Shown piece by piece: positions 21,621 through 30,178 of a stretch of DNA of 64,000 nucleotides. This DNA comes from Actinomycetospora callitridis (GTDB lineage: Bacteria > Actinomycetota > Actinomycetes > Mycobacteriales > Pseudonocardiaceae). The stretch is taken from contig NZ_JAQZAK010000004.1 in assembly GCF_028737265.1 (NCBI RefSeq), forward strand, positions 62,001 through 126,000. The letters run 5' to 3'. Within the stretch, counting starts at the first letter, position 1, and every line of letters starts with the position of its first letter. The notes below the pieces were generated by a model that worked only from the letters and a program-made list of their open reading frames with translations, did not search any database and was not told the origin of the DNA. Both the position numbers and the translations under genes were made by a program.

Positions 21621-21647
21621 GCCCGCCCCGACCTGGTCGGGGCGGGC
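21621..21647. terminator. Strong hairpin terminator between convergent genes
   Basis: GCCCGCCCCGAC and GTCGGGGCGGGC form a 12-bp perfect stem with a CTG loop. It is flanked by the tiny gene (ends 21603) and the convergent ABC exporter gene (ends 21664), so it can serve both. There is only a short T-containing tail (TTCCGTGTT). Confidence 0.75.
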
Positions 21648-21663
21648 TTCCGTGTTCCCGGGA

Positions 21664-23439
21664 TCAGGCCGCGAGCGCCGCGTAGCGCCCCTCGCGGTCC
21701 ACCAGCTCGGCGTGCGTGCCGGTCTCGACGACCCGGCCGTGGTCGAGCACCGCGATCCGGTCGGCGTGACGCACCGTCGACAGGCGGTGCGCGATGGTGA
21801 GGGTGGTGCGGTGCCGCGCGAGGTCGTCGAGCGCGAGCTGCACGGCCCGCTCGGTCTCGGTGTCGAGCGCGCTGGTGGCCTCGTCGAGGACGAGCACCCG
21901 CGGGTCGCGCAGGAGCGTGCGGGCGATGGCGATGCGCTGCTTCTCGCCCCCGGAGAAGCGGTGGCCGCGGGCGCCGACCATCGTGTCGTAGCCCTCGGGC
22001 AGGGCGGCGACGACGTCGTGGATGCGGGCCGCGCGGGCGGCGGCCTCGATCTCGGCGTCGGTCGCGTCCGGCTTGGCCGCGCGCAGGTTCTCGCGCACGG
22101 TGGTGTGCAGGAGGTAGGTCTCCTGGCTCACCACCCCGACGACGCCGGCGAGGTCGGCCAGCCGCAGGTCGCGCAGGTCGACACCGTCGATCGTGATGCG
22201 CCCGGCGTCGGGATCGTGGAGGCGGGCGACGAGCGCGCCGAGCGTCGTCTTGCCCGACCCGGTCTCCCCCACCAGCGCGAGCGTCGTGCCGGCGGGCACC
22301 GTCAGGTCGATGTCGTCGAGCGCGGAGCGGTGGCCGCCGGGGTGGGTGAAGGTGACGCCCTCGATGCGCAGGTCGCCGCGCACGTCGGTGAGCGAGACGG
22401 GTTCGTCCGGGTCCGCGATGTCCACCGTCAGGTCCTGGTACTCGAAGATCCGGGCGAACAGCGCCAGCGAGCTGGCCACCTGGACGCCGACGTCGAGCAG
22501 CCCCGAGAGCGGCCGGAAGATCCCCGCCTGCAGCGAGGTGAAGGCGACGAGGGTGCCGATCGAGAGCGTGCCGACGGTCCAGGGCAGACCGGCGCCGACG
22601 TAGATCAGGGCCGGGATGGCCGCGAAGACGACACCCATCGTGGCCATGCGCCAGCGTCCGGCCAGCTGCGAGCGCAGCTCGAGGTCGGTGAGGCGGGCCG
22701 AGGACGACGTGAAGCGTTCGACGAGGGCGGGGCCGGTGCCGAGCGTGCGGTGCAGCGCGGCGGCGTCGACCGACAGGCCCTCCTCGATGGTGACGTTGAG
22801 GTCGGCGAGCTCGCGCTGGCGTGCCGCGGTCAGCTCGCGGCGCATGCGCGCGACGCGGCGGCTGACGAGCACGGCCGGCGGCAGCACGACCAGGGTGACC
22901 AGCGCGAGCTGCCAGGACAGGGCGACCATGGCGACGGCGGTGGCGACGACGGTCGTGAGGTTGGCGGCGATCGACGTCGCCGTCGACGTGACGACGGTCT
23001 GCATGCCGCCGATGTCGTTGGTGATGCGCGACTGCACCTCGCCGGTGCGGGTGCGCGTGAAGAAGCCGAGCGACTGGCGCTGCAGGTGGGCGAAGACGTC
23101 GGTGCGCAGACGGTGCATGACGCGCTGACCGACGCCGGTGGAGATCCAGGTCTGGACGACGCCGAGCGCCGCGGTGACGGCGGCGACGCCGATCATCCCG
23201 GCGGCGAGCAGGACGAGCAGGCGCAGGTCGCGCTGCGGGAGCGCCTCGTCGATGACGGCGCGGAGCAGGAACGGCGAGGCCATGGCGACGGTCGACGACG
23301 CGACGATGACCGCGACGACGACGGCCAGCGGCCTGCGGTCCTGCCGGAACAGGCGCGCGACGCGGCGCAGGGAGACCTGGCGCGCCAGCTCGGCGTCCTG
23401 GGCACGGGTCTCGCGGCTGGGTTCAGGAGGGCGGGGCAA
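21664..23439 (-). CDS. ABC-type multidrug/lipid exporter, fused membrane and ATPase domains
   Basis: 591-residue half-transporter that would act as a dimer in the inner membrane. Residues about 40-330 are six transmembrane helices (ABC_membrane). The ATPase follows with Walker A GETGSGKT near residue 390, signature FSGGEKQR near 494, Walker B VLVLDEATSALD and the H-loop AHRLS. TTG start with GAGGAG 7 bases upstream. It is divergent from a MarR gene with a shared palindrome between them, which suggests MarR-controlled drug efflux. Confidence 0.9.
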   Translation of the reverse strand: MPRPPEPSRETRAQDAELARQVSLRRVARLFRQDRRPLAVVVAVIVASSTVAMASPFLLRAVIDEALPQRDLRLLVLLAAGMIGVAAVTAALGVVQTWISTGVGQRVMHRLRTDVFAHLQRQSLGFFTRTRTGEVQSRITNDIGGMQTVVTSTATSIAANLTTVVATAVAMVALSWQLALVTLVVLPPAVLVSRRVARMRRELTAARQRELADLNVTIEEGLSVDAAALHRTLGTGPALVERFTSSSARLTDLELRSQLAGRWRMATMGVVFAAIPALIYVGAGLPWTVGTLSIGTLVAFTSLQAGIFRPLSGLLDVGVQVASSLALFARIFEYQDLTVDIADPDEPVSLTDVRGDLRIEGVTFTHPGGHRSALDDIDLTVPAGTTLALVGETGSGKTTLGALVARLHDPDAGRITIDGVDLRDLRLADLAGVVGVVSQETYLLHTTVRENLRAAKPDATDAEIEAAARAARIHDVVAALPEGYDTMVGARGHRFSGGEKQRIAIARTLLRDPRVLVLDEATSALDTETERAVQLALDDLARHRTTLTIAHRLSTVRHADRIAVLDHGRVVETGTHAELVDREGRYAALAA

Positions 23440-23465
23440 GGGGCGACTCCTCGGTGGTGGGTTGC

Positions 23466-23478
23466 TGAGGTAACCTCA
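23466..23478. promoter_or_regulatory. Palindrome between ABC exporter and MarR genes
   Basis: TGAGGTAACCTCA is a perfect inverted repeat around a central A. It lies 27 bases before the exporter start and 39 before the MarR start. This is the normal place and size for an autoregulatory MarR operator. Confidence 0.6.
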
Positions 23479-23517
23479 ACGTGAGGCTACAACAACAACT
23501 CGCGAAGGGTATTCCCC

Positions 23518-23952
23518 GTGGACGACGAGCGCAGCGACGGTCCGGAGCAGGGCTCGCTCGCCGAGGCGTTCTGGCAGGTCGCGCGCCGGCTGCGCCACCA
23601 GTCGCGCGAGGCGCTCGCGCCCTGGGGCGTCTCGCCCTCCCAGCTCCGCGCGCTCGGCGTGCTGCTGCGCCACGGCGCGGTGCGCTCCGGCGAGCTCGCC
23701 GAGCACCTGCGCATCGCGCCCCGCTCGGCCACCGAGGTCGTCGACGCGCTCGCCGAGCGCGGCCTCGTCGAGCGCCGGCCCGACCCCGAGGACCGGCGGG
23801 CGACGCAGGTCGTCGCCACCGGGTCCGGCATCGAGCTCGGACGCGCGGTGCAGGCGGCGCGCGCCGTCGAGGCCGATCGTGTGTTCGCGACCCTCGGCGA
23901 TGACGACCGCGCCGAGCTCACCCGGCTCCTGCGACTGCTCGCGGACGGATAG
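23518..23952 (+). CDS. MarR-family regulator
   Basis: 144 residues with the winged helix LAEHLRIAPRSATEVVDALAERGLVERRPDPEDRRATQV. It is divergently placed against the ABC exporter and probably represses it and itself. GTG start at 23518; the ribosome site is weak (GAAGGG). Confidence 0.85.
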   Translation: MDDERSDGPEQGSLAEAFWQVARRLRHQSREALAPWGVSPSQLRALGVLLRHGAVRSGELAEHLRIAPRSATEVVDALAERGLVERRPDPEDRRATQVVATGSGIELGRAVQAARAVEADRVFATLGDDDRAELTRLLRLLADG

Positions 23953-23990
23953 GGCCGCGCCTGCCCGCCGGCGTGCCGGGTGCCCGCGCC

Positions 23991-24009
23991 GGGCATCCCC
24001 ACGGCCATG
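23991..24009 (+). promoter_or_regulatory. Second copy of the GGGCAT start motif
   Basis: GGGCATCCCCACGGCCATG, ending in the ATG at 24007, matches 9342-9360 at 18 of 19 positions, including the 10-base spacing from GGGCAT to ATG. No clear -35 box is seen here. Possible SigB/SigF-like leaderless promoter. Confidence 0.35.
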
Positions 24010-24510
24010 ACGAGCAGCGGGACGAGCAGGGGACGCACGCTGGCGGCGGCCGCCCTCGCCGGCGCGGGAGCCGGCCTGGCCGGCGTGGCCGCGATGACGG
24101 CGCTGGAGAAGATCGAGCAGGCGGCGCTGGGCCGGCCGTCGTCGTACGTCCCGGCCCGGACCCTGCGGGCCCTCACCGGCGGAGCACCGTCCGACGCCGA
24201 GCGCCCGCCGGCGTGGAACCACGCGATGCACTGGGGCACCGGCGCGCTCCTCGGCACCCTGCACGGTGTGTGGGCCGCGACCGGGCTGCGCGGACCCCGC
24301 GCGCACCTCGCCCACACCGCCGTCCGGCTCGCGACCGACCAGACGCTCGAGAACGCGACCGGCGTCGGGGCGCCGCCGCACACGTGGCCCTGGCGCGAAC
24401 AGGCGGTCGACGTCGCGCACAAGGCGGTCTACTCGCTCGTCACCGGTGTCGTGGTCGAACGCCTGGTGGCGCCCGACCTCGAGTCTCACCGCGGCCGCGT
24501 CAGCCACTGA
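24007..24510 (+). CDS. Small membrane protein, unrecognised
   Basis: 167 residues. A glycine-rich first helix (LAAAALAGAGAGLAGVAAMTAL) and a second hydrophobic helix (MHWGTGALLGTLHGVWAAT), with a conserved-looking VDVAHKAVYSLVTGVVVERL near the end. The layout resembles YagU/DUF1440-type inner-membrane proteins, but I am not certain. It shares its upstream motif with the DUF4383 gene. Confidence 0.65.
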   Translation: MTSSGTSRGRTLAAAALAGAGAGLAGVAAMTALEKIEQAALGRPSSYVPARTLRALTGGAPSDAERPPAWNHAMHWGTGALLGTLHGVWAATGLRGPRAHLAHTAVRLATDQTLENATGVGAPPHTWPWREQAVDVAHKAVYSLVTGVVVERLVAPDLESHRGRVSH

Positions 24511-24517
24511 GAGCCGC

Positions 24518-24538
24518 TGAGTCCGTTCCGGCGACTCA
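24518..24538. terminator. Weak hairpin between convergent genes
   Basis: TGAGTC (24518-24523) and GACTCA (24533-24538) can pair around a 9-base loop in the 25-bp gap between two convergent genes. The stem is short and there is no T run. Confidence 0.3.
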
Positions 24539-25405
24539 CGCCCCGTCGAGCACCTTCCGGAGCACGACGGCGAACTCGTCGGGCTTGCCGGGCCAGCCGA
24601 ACTCGCCGTCGAGGAAGCCGCCGTGGTGGCTCGGGAAGACCGTGGCCTCCTGGCCGAGCGCCGCGGCCGTCGCGCGGCCCGTGCGGGCGGTGTAGGTGTC
24701 GCCGGACTCCTCGCCCACCGCGAGGACGACGCGCGACGACGCCGAGGTCAGCGCGTCGACGTCGAGCACGTGGTCGACGACGGCCGTCGAGCGCTCGGAG
24801 AGCAGCGGGTCGTCGCGCGAGCCGTCGTCCTCGGTCGGCATGCCGAACATCGCGGGGTCGGGCGCCGGCTGGGCGAAGTACTCGTCGGTGAACTCGCCCT
24901 CCCACATCCCCAGGGCCATGAAGCCCGCCATGCCGTGCCCCCACCCCTTGGTCTGGTAGGCCTCCCGGAACTGCTCCGACGCCCGGCGGGCCGCCTCGGC
25001 GTCCGGCAACACGCCGATGATCGGCGGCTCGTGGGCCACGAGCGTCACGACGTCCCCGGGGTGCGCGGTGACGAGCTGCAGGCCGGCCACCGCTCCCCCG
25101 CTGCTCCCGAACACGTCCACCGGCCCGGCGCCGAGCTCGGCGATCAGGGCGTGGAGGTCCTCGGCCTGGGTGACCGGGTCGTTCTCGACGCGGCCGTCAC
25201 TGCGGGTGCTGCGGCCGAGCCCGCGCGGGTCGTAGGCGACGACGGTGCGGTCCTCGAAACGCGCCGCGAGAGCGCGGAAGCCGCTCGCGTCCATCGGCTG
25301 GCCGATCATGAGCAGCACCGGGTGCCCGTCGGCCGGCGGCAGCGGGCCGTAGACGTCGTAGGCGATCTCGGCGCCGTCCACGGAAAGGACCTTCGTCTCG
25401 GCCAC
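24536..25405 (-). CDS. Alpha/beta hydrolase
   Basis: 289 residues, soluble. Oxyanion region LMIGQPMDASGF, strand VVAYDPRGLGRS, nucleophile motif GSSGG (in DVFGSSGGAVAG) and late catalytic His in SHHGGFLDGEFG. The GTG at 25405 is chosen because CGGAGGAG precedes it by 6 bases; the frame is open to an ATG at 25444. A TCGATATCGA palindrome at 25430-25439 lies just upstream. Divergent from the acyl-CoA dehydrogenase gene. Confidence 0.8.
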   Translation of the reverse strand: MAETKVLSVDGAEIAYDVYGPLPPADGHPVLLMIGQPMDASGFRALAARFEDRTVVAYDPRGLGRSTRSDGRVENDPVTQAEDLHALIAELGAGPVDVFGSSGGAVAGLQLVTAHPGDVVTLVAHEPPIIGVLPDAEAARRASEQFREAYQTKGWGHGMAGFMALGMWEGEFTDEYFAQPAPDPAMFGMPTEDDGSRDDPLLSERSTAVVDHVLDVDALTSASSRVVLAVGEESGDTYTARTGRATAAALGQEATVFPSHHGGFLDGEFGWPGKPDEFAVVLRKVLDGA

Positions 25406-25529
25406 GGCCTGCTCCTCCGGGGTGAAGTATCGATATCGAACCAAACAGTTCTAGCGTTGCGCTCAACCGTGAGGTTGTCAAGGCGCCGTCGTCGAGCACC
25501 CGACCGGACGCGGTGATGGAGTGTGCGCC

Positions 25530-26720
25530 ATGACGGACGGCGCGACCACGATCGTCACGACCCCCGAGCAGGAGCGACTGCGCGGGGAGGTCCGCGAGCT
25601 GTGCGCCCGGTTCCCCGATGAGTACTGGCGCGAGCGCGACCGCGCGCGGGAGTACCCCGACGCCTTCGTCGACGCGTTGACCGAGGCCGGCTATCTGGCC
25701 GTGCTGATCCCCACCGAGTACGGCGGGGGCGGGCTGGGGATCACCGAGGGCTCGATCGTGCTCGAGGAGATCAACCGCTCCGGCGGGCACTCGGCGGGCT
25801 GCCACGCCCAGATGTACACCATGGGCGCCCTCCTCAAGCACGGCTCCGAGTCCCAGAAGCAGACCTATCTGCCGGCGATCGCGGACGGGACGCTGCGGCT
25901 GCAGGCGTTCTCGATCACCGAGCCCGAGGCCGGGTCGAACACCACCGACATCGCCACCACCGCCGTGCGCAGCGGCGACGAGTACGTCATCAGCGGGCAC
26001 AAGAACTGGACCAGCCGCATCGAGCAGTCCGACCTCGCGCTGGTGCTGGCCCGCACCGCTCCGCGGGGTGATGATCCCGCCGAGCGCACCCGCGGGATCA
26101 GCCTGTTCCTGGTCGACCTGCGTGCGATCCGCGCCGAGCAGCCCGACACGTTGGACGTCACCCCGGTGCGCACGATGTTCAACTACGCCACCAACGAGGT
26201 CCGCTACCGCGACATGCGGGTCCCGGCCTCGGCGCTGATCGGCGAGGAGGGCAAAGGCTTTCGCTACGTGCTCGACGGGTGGAACGCCGAGCGCATCCTG
26301 CTCGCCGCCGAGGCCGTGGGCGACGGCTACTGGTTCATCGCCCGCGCGACCGCCTACGCCAACTCGCGCGAGGTGTTCGGCCGCCCGATCGGGGCGAACC
26401 AGGGCGTGCAGTTCCCGCTCGCCCGCGCCTACGGGCAGGTCACCGCCGCGGACCTGATGCGCTACCGCGCCGCGGCCCTGTTCGACGCCGGCGAGAAGTG
26501 CGGCGAGCAGGCCAACCTCGCCAAGCTGCTGGCCAGCGAGGCCAGCTGGCAGGCCGCCAACGCCTGCCTGGACACCCACGGCGGCTACGGCTTCGTCGAC
26601 ACCTGGGACGTCGAACGCAAGTTCCGCGAGACCCGCCTCTACCAAGTGGCCCCGGTCAACAACAACCTCGTGCTCGCCTACCTCGGCCAGCACGTCCTCG
26701 GGATGCCCCGCTCCTACTGA
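25530..26720 (+). CDS. Acyl-CoA dehydrogenase
   Basis: FAD-dependent alpha,beta-dehydrogenase of about 396 residues. FAD/substrate signatures include FSITEPEAGSNT, NWTSRI and the C-terminal LDTHGGYGFVDTWDVERKFRETRLYQVAPVNNN region. A catalytic Glu cannot be assigned with certainty. ATG 25530 has ATGGAG 8 bases upstream. It stands alone, divergent from the hydrolase. Confidence 0.9.
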   Translation: MTDGATTIVTTPEQERLRGEVRELCARFPDEYWRERDRAREYPDAFVDALTEAGYLAVLIPTEYGGGGLGITEGSIVLEEINRSGGHSAGCHAQMYTMGALLKHGSESQKQTYLPAIADGTLRLQAFSITEPEAGSNTTDIATTAVRSGDEYVISGHKNWTSRIEQSDLALVLARTAPRGDDPAERTRGISLFLVDLRAIRAEQPDTLDVTPVRTMFNYATNEVRYRDMRVPASALIGEEGKGFRYVLDGWNAERILLAAEAVGDGYWFIARATAYANSREVFGRPIGANQGVQFPLARAYGQVTAADLMRYRAAALFDAGEKCGEQANLAKLLASEASWQAANACLDTHGGYGFVDTWDVERKFRETRLYQVAPVNNNLVLAYLGQHVLGMPRSY

Positions 26721-26742
26721 ACAGGGAGCACGCACCACGGCC

Positions 26743-27201
26743 CTAGCGCTGGGCGCGCCGGGCCGCGGCGATGACCTCGGTGAGCGCGCCGTGCAGGTCG
26801 CGCAGCTCGGGGAGCTCCATGTCCAGGCGCTCGACGATGGCCGGCGGGATCTGCTCGGCCTGCGCGCGCAACGCGACACCCGCCGGGGTCAGGCGCACGG
26901 CCAGCGAGCGCTCGTCGCCCGGGTCGCGCTCGCGGGTGAGGTAGCCGGCAGCCTCGAGGCGCTTGAGCAGCGGCGAGAGCGTGCCGGGGTCGAGCTCGAG
27001 CCGATGGCTGAGCTCCGTCACCGACAGCGGCGCGTCCTGCCAGAGCGCGAGCATCACGAGGTACTGCGGGTGCGTGAGGTTCATCGGCTCGAGCAACGGC
27101 CGGTACACCGAGATCACGGTGCGGGCCGCGACCGCGAGCGCGAAGCAGACCTGGTTCTCGAGGGCCAGCGGATCGAGGTCCTCCAGAGCGGTGTCGCCCA
27201 T
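26743..27201 (-). CDS. OhrR-like MarR regulator
   Basis: 152 residues. The N-terminus LENQVCFALAVAARTVISVYRPLLEPMNLTHPQYLVMLALW contains the reactive Cys and the Y/PQYLVML segment typical of organic-hydroperoxide sensor OhrR (shown whole only to place the Cys near residue 19). The wing is RDPGDERSLAV. ATG 27201 with GAGGGG upstream. No ohr gene is adjacent; the divergent target is a DUF5313 gene across two palindromes. Confidence 0.75.
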   Translation of the reverse strand: MGDTALEDLDPLALENQVCFALAVAARTVISVYRPLLEPMNLTHPQYLVMLALWQDAPLSVTELSHRLELDPGTLSPLLKRLEAAGYLTRERDPGDERSLAVRLTPAGVALRAQAEQIPPAIVERLDMELPELRDLHGALTEVIAAARRAQR

Positions 27202-27238
27202 CCCACGTCCCCTCGTCGCCGGTTCGTGGTCATAATAC

Positions 27239-27264
27239 TGGTGTGCAAACCATTGGTGCACCAA
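27239..27264. promoter_or_regulatory. Tandem palindromes, probable OhrR/MarR operator
   Basis: TGGTGTGCAAACCA (27239-27252, one mismatched pair) abuts TTGGTGCACCAA (27253-27264, perfect). Both centre on TGCA flanked by TGGT/ACCA. They lie 38 bases upstream of the OhrR-like start and 15 before the DUF5313 start, so one regulator could control both directions. Confidence 0.6.
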
Positions 27265-27278
27265 CGATGGAGACCGAT

Positions 27279-27680
27279 GTGACCGTCCGCCGCCCGAACC
27301 CCCTGCAGTGGCTCTGGTACGCCTTCGGTGGGTCGTTGCCGGCGCGGTACGCGCCGTGGGTGCTGCGCGACACCACCTGCCGCACGTGGTGGCTGCGCCA
27401 CCTCCTGCGCGCGGTCGTGCAGATCTCCCCGTTCGTCATCGCGATCGTCGTGCTCGTCCCCGGCCCGCTCTGGCTGCGCCTCATGTGCTCCCTCGGCGGG
27501 GCGATCATGGGTCTGATCTTCTCGATCAGCTACCTGCACGAGACCGCCGAGCACCGCCTGGTCAAGGCCGGGTACCCGGCGGGCACAGGCCCCGCGACGC
27601 GCGCGGAGCGCACGGCCGAGAAGGACGCCGCGGCGGCCGAGCGCTACGCCAGCCGGTACCGGACCCCGCCGGCCGACTGA
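27279..27680 (+). CDS. DUF5313 membrane protein
   Basis: 133 residues. The conserved N-terminal RPNPLQWLWYAFGGSLP and CRTWWLRHLLRA segments identify the actinobacterial DUF5313 family, followed by two transmembrane helices and a charged tail. GTG 27279 is favoured by GGAG 6 bases upstream over GTG 27243 and ATG 27267. Function unknown; the OhrR-like operator suggests a redox-stress link. Confidence 0.8.
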   Translation: MTVRRPNPLQWLWYAFGGSLPARYAPWVLRDTTCRTWWLRHLLRAVVQISPFVIAIVVLVPGPLWLRLMCSLGGAIMGLIFSISYLHETAEHRLVKAGYPAGTGPATRAERTAEKDAAAAERYASRYRTPPAD

Positions 27681-27703
27681 CGGCCACAGACACATCGGCC
27701 TCA

Positions 27704-27757
27704 GGCACACCGGCCAGGGGCACACCGGCCAGGGGCACACCGGCCCCGGGCACACTG
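27704..27757 (+). repeat. 15-bp tandem repeat
   Basis: GGCACACCGGCCAGG is present at 27704-27718 and 27719-27733, nearly again at 27734-27748, and partly at 27749-27757. It fills the space between the DUF5313 stop and the DUF5709 start. A slipped-strand array; a regulatory role is not evident. Confidence 0.8.
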
Positions 27758-27763
27758 GGGCAC

Positions 27764-28201
27764 GTGACCACGCCCGACACCCCCGACGGGGACGACCCCG
27801 ACACCGACGACGACACCGTCTTCGAGCAGCTCGACGAGGCCGAGTCCCTCGACAACCCCGACCTCGACGACCCTCTCGACGAGGGCATCTCCCCGAACGA
27901 GCAGCCCTGGGGCACGACGGCCTGGGGCGTCACGCCCGAGGAGGAGGAAGAGGGCGAGCCGCTGGCCGACCGCCTGCGCCGCGAGGTGCCCGACGACGAG
28001 GACACCGACGACGGCGACGGCCTCGGCGACGAGTCCGACACCGACGGCGAGCTCCGCGACGACGAGGTCGGCGACGAGCGCTCCGGGCGGCTCGTCCTGA
28101 GCGAGGACGGCGAGGACTTCTTCGCCGAGGACGTCGGCGTCGACGGTGCCGGGGCGAGCGCCGAGGAGGCCGCGATCCACCTGGTGGACGACGAGCGCTG
28201 A
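27764..28201 (+). CDS. DUF5709 protein
   Basis: 145 residues, extremely acidic (runs of Asp/Glu). The conserved YSPPD-like core is replaced here by DDPLDEGISPNEQPWG, then ERSGRLV and the C-terminal SAEEAAIHLVDDE, which are diagnostic of DUF5709. GTG start with only a GGGG upstream. Function unknown, widespread in actinobacteria. Confidence 0.8.
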   Translation: MTTPDTPDGDDPDTDDDTVFEQLDEAESLDNPDLDDPLDEGISPNEQPWGTTAWGVTPEEEEEGEPLADRLRREVPDDEDTDDGDGLGDESDTDGELRDDEVGDERSGRLVLSEDGEDFFAEDVGVDGAGASAEEAAIHLVDDER

Positions 28202-28215
28202 CACCCGGCGCGAGG

Positions 28216-29145
28216 TCAGGCGACCAGGCGCACGACCTCGTCGGCCACGCCCCACGACACGGTGACGCCCACCCCGCCGTGGCCGTAGGCGTGGACGACG
28301 CCCCGGTCGTCGACCTCGACCCGCGGAGACGGCCGCACCGGGCGCCACCCGACCTCGCGGCCGAGCACCCGGGCGTCGGCGAGGCGCGGCTCGACGGCGA
28401 TCGCGCGGGCGAGGATCTCCTCGGCCACCTGCGCGTCGGGGGTCTCGTCGTCGGGCGGCAGGGCCGCGCCACCCACGACGACGCGGCCGGGGTGCGGGAA
28501 GACGTTGGTCCAGCGCGGGGAGGCGACGACCTCCATCGAGAACTCCTCGATGCCGGCGTCGGCGAGCACGACGTGGACGCCGCGCACCCCGGTCACCGTC
28601 GGGTCCCCGGCGAGCTCCCCGGCCCCGCTGCCCGCGGCGTTCACCACCACGCGTCCGGGCTCCGCGGTGTCGGTGACGTCGGCGAGGTCGGCGACGTGTC
28701 GCTGCTCGACGACGACCCCGAGCCGCGCGGCCCGGTCCGCCAGGTGTCCGAGGTAGGTCGGCATGTCGGCGAACGGGAGGGTGACGGCCATGCCGACGCG
28801 GCCCCGCGTCTCGTCCGGGCCGAGCGCCCGGAAGTCCGGGAGCACCCGGGCCCACGGCGGCAGCTCGTCCGCGACGTCGACGTGGATCCGGCCATGGAGC
28901 CGGTGGATGCCGGTCGCGGGGTCCTCGGCGAGCTCCTCGAAGACCGGGGTGGAGCGCTCGGTCCACGCCGTCAGCGGGTCGTCGGGGCCGGCCCCGCTGA
29001 TCCCGAGCATCGCGCCGGCCGCCACGGACGTCGTGTCCTCCACCGCCCGATCGGTGAGCACCCGGACCCGGTGACCCGCCTCGGCCAGCCGGATCGCGCT
29101 CGACAGGCCGATCACCCCGGCACCCACCACCACGACGTCGCTCAT
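28216..29145 (-). CDS. D-amino-acid oxidase-family FAD oxidoreductase
   Basis: About 309 residues. N-terminal dinucleotide fold VVVVGAGVIGLSSAIRLAEAG, a DAO-family core, and the C-terminal YGHGGVGVTVSWG that in D-amino-acid/D-aspartate oxidases contacts FAD. It would oxidatively deaminate a D-amino acid to keto acid, NH3 and H2O2. Start ATG 29145 or 29157; no good ribosome site. Confidence 0.85.
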   Translation of the reverse strand: MSDVVVVGAGVIGLSSAIRLAEAGHRVRVLTDRAVEDTTSVAAGAMLGISGAGPDDPLTAWTERSTPVFEELAEDPATGIHRLHGRIHVDVADELPPWARVLPDFRALGPDETRGRVGMAVTLPFADMPTYLGHLADRAARLGVVVEQRHVADLADVTDTAEPGRVVVNAAGSGAGELAGDPTVTGVRGVHVVLADAGIEEFSMEVVASPRWTNVFPHPGRVVVGGAALPPDDETPDAQVAEEILARAIAVEPRLADARVLGREVGWRPVRPSPRVEVDDRGVVHAYGHGGVGVTVSWGVADEVVRLVA

Positions 29146-29194
29146 GGTCGACATCATGGCGCCACCGGCCGGGGCGCGGCTTGGACGAATCCGA

Positions 29195-29836
29195 TCACCG
29201 CGCGAGCTCCGAGAGCGTGACCGCCGTCAGTCCGCGTCGCCCGGTGCGCGCGAGCAGGGCGTCGACGGTGCCGGCGACCGCCTCGCGCCCCGGGCCTTCG
29301 TGCAGGACGACGACGGCGCCGTGCCGGACCACCGCGTCCAGCCACCGCGGAGTCCCCGCCGTCCCGGCGCCGGCCCCGGCGACCGCCACCGCGCTGCCGA
29401 GCACGGCGCGCAGGCCCTCCGCCTCGGCGATCGCGAGGTGCTCCGCCGTCGGCCACCCGGAGCCCGACCGGAACCACCGCACCGGGGCGTGCGCCTCCAG
29501 CGTCCGCTGGGAACGGCGCAGCGAGTCCCGGAACGCCTGCTCCTCCAGGCGCCAGCTCGGCTCGTCGCGCCAGGTGTGGTTCCCGAGCTCGTGGCCCTCG
29601 CCCACGAGGCGGGCGACGAGGTCGGGGTGGCGCTCGGCCCGCTCGCCGAGGACGAAGAACGTCGCGCGGGCGCCCCGCCGCGCCAGCACCTCCAGCAGGG
29701 CCGGGGTCGTCGACGGGTCGGGCCCGTCGTCGATCGTCAGGGCGAAGAGTGGCGCCCGCGTCGGGACGGCGAACAGCACCCGTCCGCGCAGGACCGGGCC
29801 GAGCGCACGAGCGACCACACGGACGAACGGAGCCAC
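29195..29836 (-). CDS. Polysaccharide deacetylase (NodB-fold)
   Basis: 213 residues. NodB motif 1 TIDDGPDP supplies the catalytic and metal Asp; motif 2 GHELGNHTW supplies the metal His residues; then RWFRSGSGW and VVLHEG. It likely deacetylates a cell-wall or other glycan. The first 35 residues are hydrophobic/basic and may anchor it. GTG 29836 chosen; GCAGGAG lies 12 bases upstream. Confidence 0.75.
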   Translation of the reverse strand: MAPFVRVVARALGPVLRGRVLFAVPTRAPLFALTIDDGPDPSTTPALLEVLARRGARATFFVLGERAERHPDLVARLVGEGHELGNHTWRDEPSWRLEEQAFRDSLRRSQRTLEAHAPVRWFRSGSGWPTAEHLAIAEAEGLRAVLGSAVAVAGAGAGTAGTPRWLDAVVRHGAVVVLHEGPGREAVAGTVDALLARTGRRGLTAVTLSELAR

Positions 29837-29872
29837 GGGTTGATCCAACTCCTGCGGGGGAACGGGGGCCGT

Positions 29873-30142
29873 ATGAGCGAAGCGAGCCGGGTGTCGCGGG
29901 TGGACGTCGACGGCCGGGAGTACGAGATCGAGGTCGACCACAGCACGTGGACCGGCGGCATCGAGGTACGCCGGAACGCCGAGGTGGTCGCGACCGGCCG
30001 GTTGTGGCTCACGGCGAAGCGCTTCGAGGTCCCGATCGGCACCAGCACGGCGCTGGTCGAGGTCGAGTCCGCCTACGCCGGGTTCGCCGCGCGCAGCGAG
30101 CTGCACCTCGACGGGCGCTACGTCGAGCCGTTGCGGGGCTGA
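29873..30142 (+). CDS. Small hypothetical protein
   Basis: 89 residues, predicted mostly beta (VSRVDVDGREYEIEVDH, GGIEVRRNAEVVATGRLW, GFAARSELHLDGRYVEPL). Divergent from the deacetylase with a 36-bp gap. No family recognised. Confidence 0.6.
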   Translation: MSEASRVSRVDVDGREYEIEVDHSTWTGGIEVRRNAEVVATGRLWLTAKRFEVPIGTSTALVEVESAYAGFAARSELHLDGRYVEPLRG

Positions 30143-30153
30143 GTCCGTTCGCT

Positions 30154-30172
30154 GGACCCGCCCGCCGGGTCC
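30154..30172. terminator. Hairpin between convergent genes
   Basis: GGACCCG and CGGGTCC form a 7-bp perfect stem around CCCGC in the 36-bp gap between the small hypothetical and enoyl-CoA hydratase genes. No T run. Confidence 0.5.
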
Positions 30173-30178
30173 GCCCGC

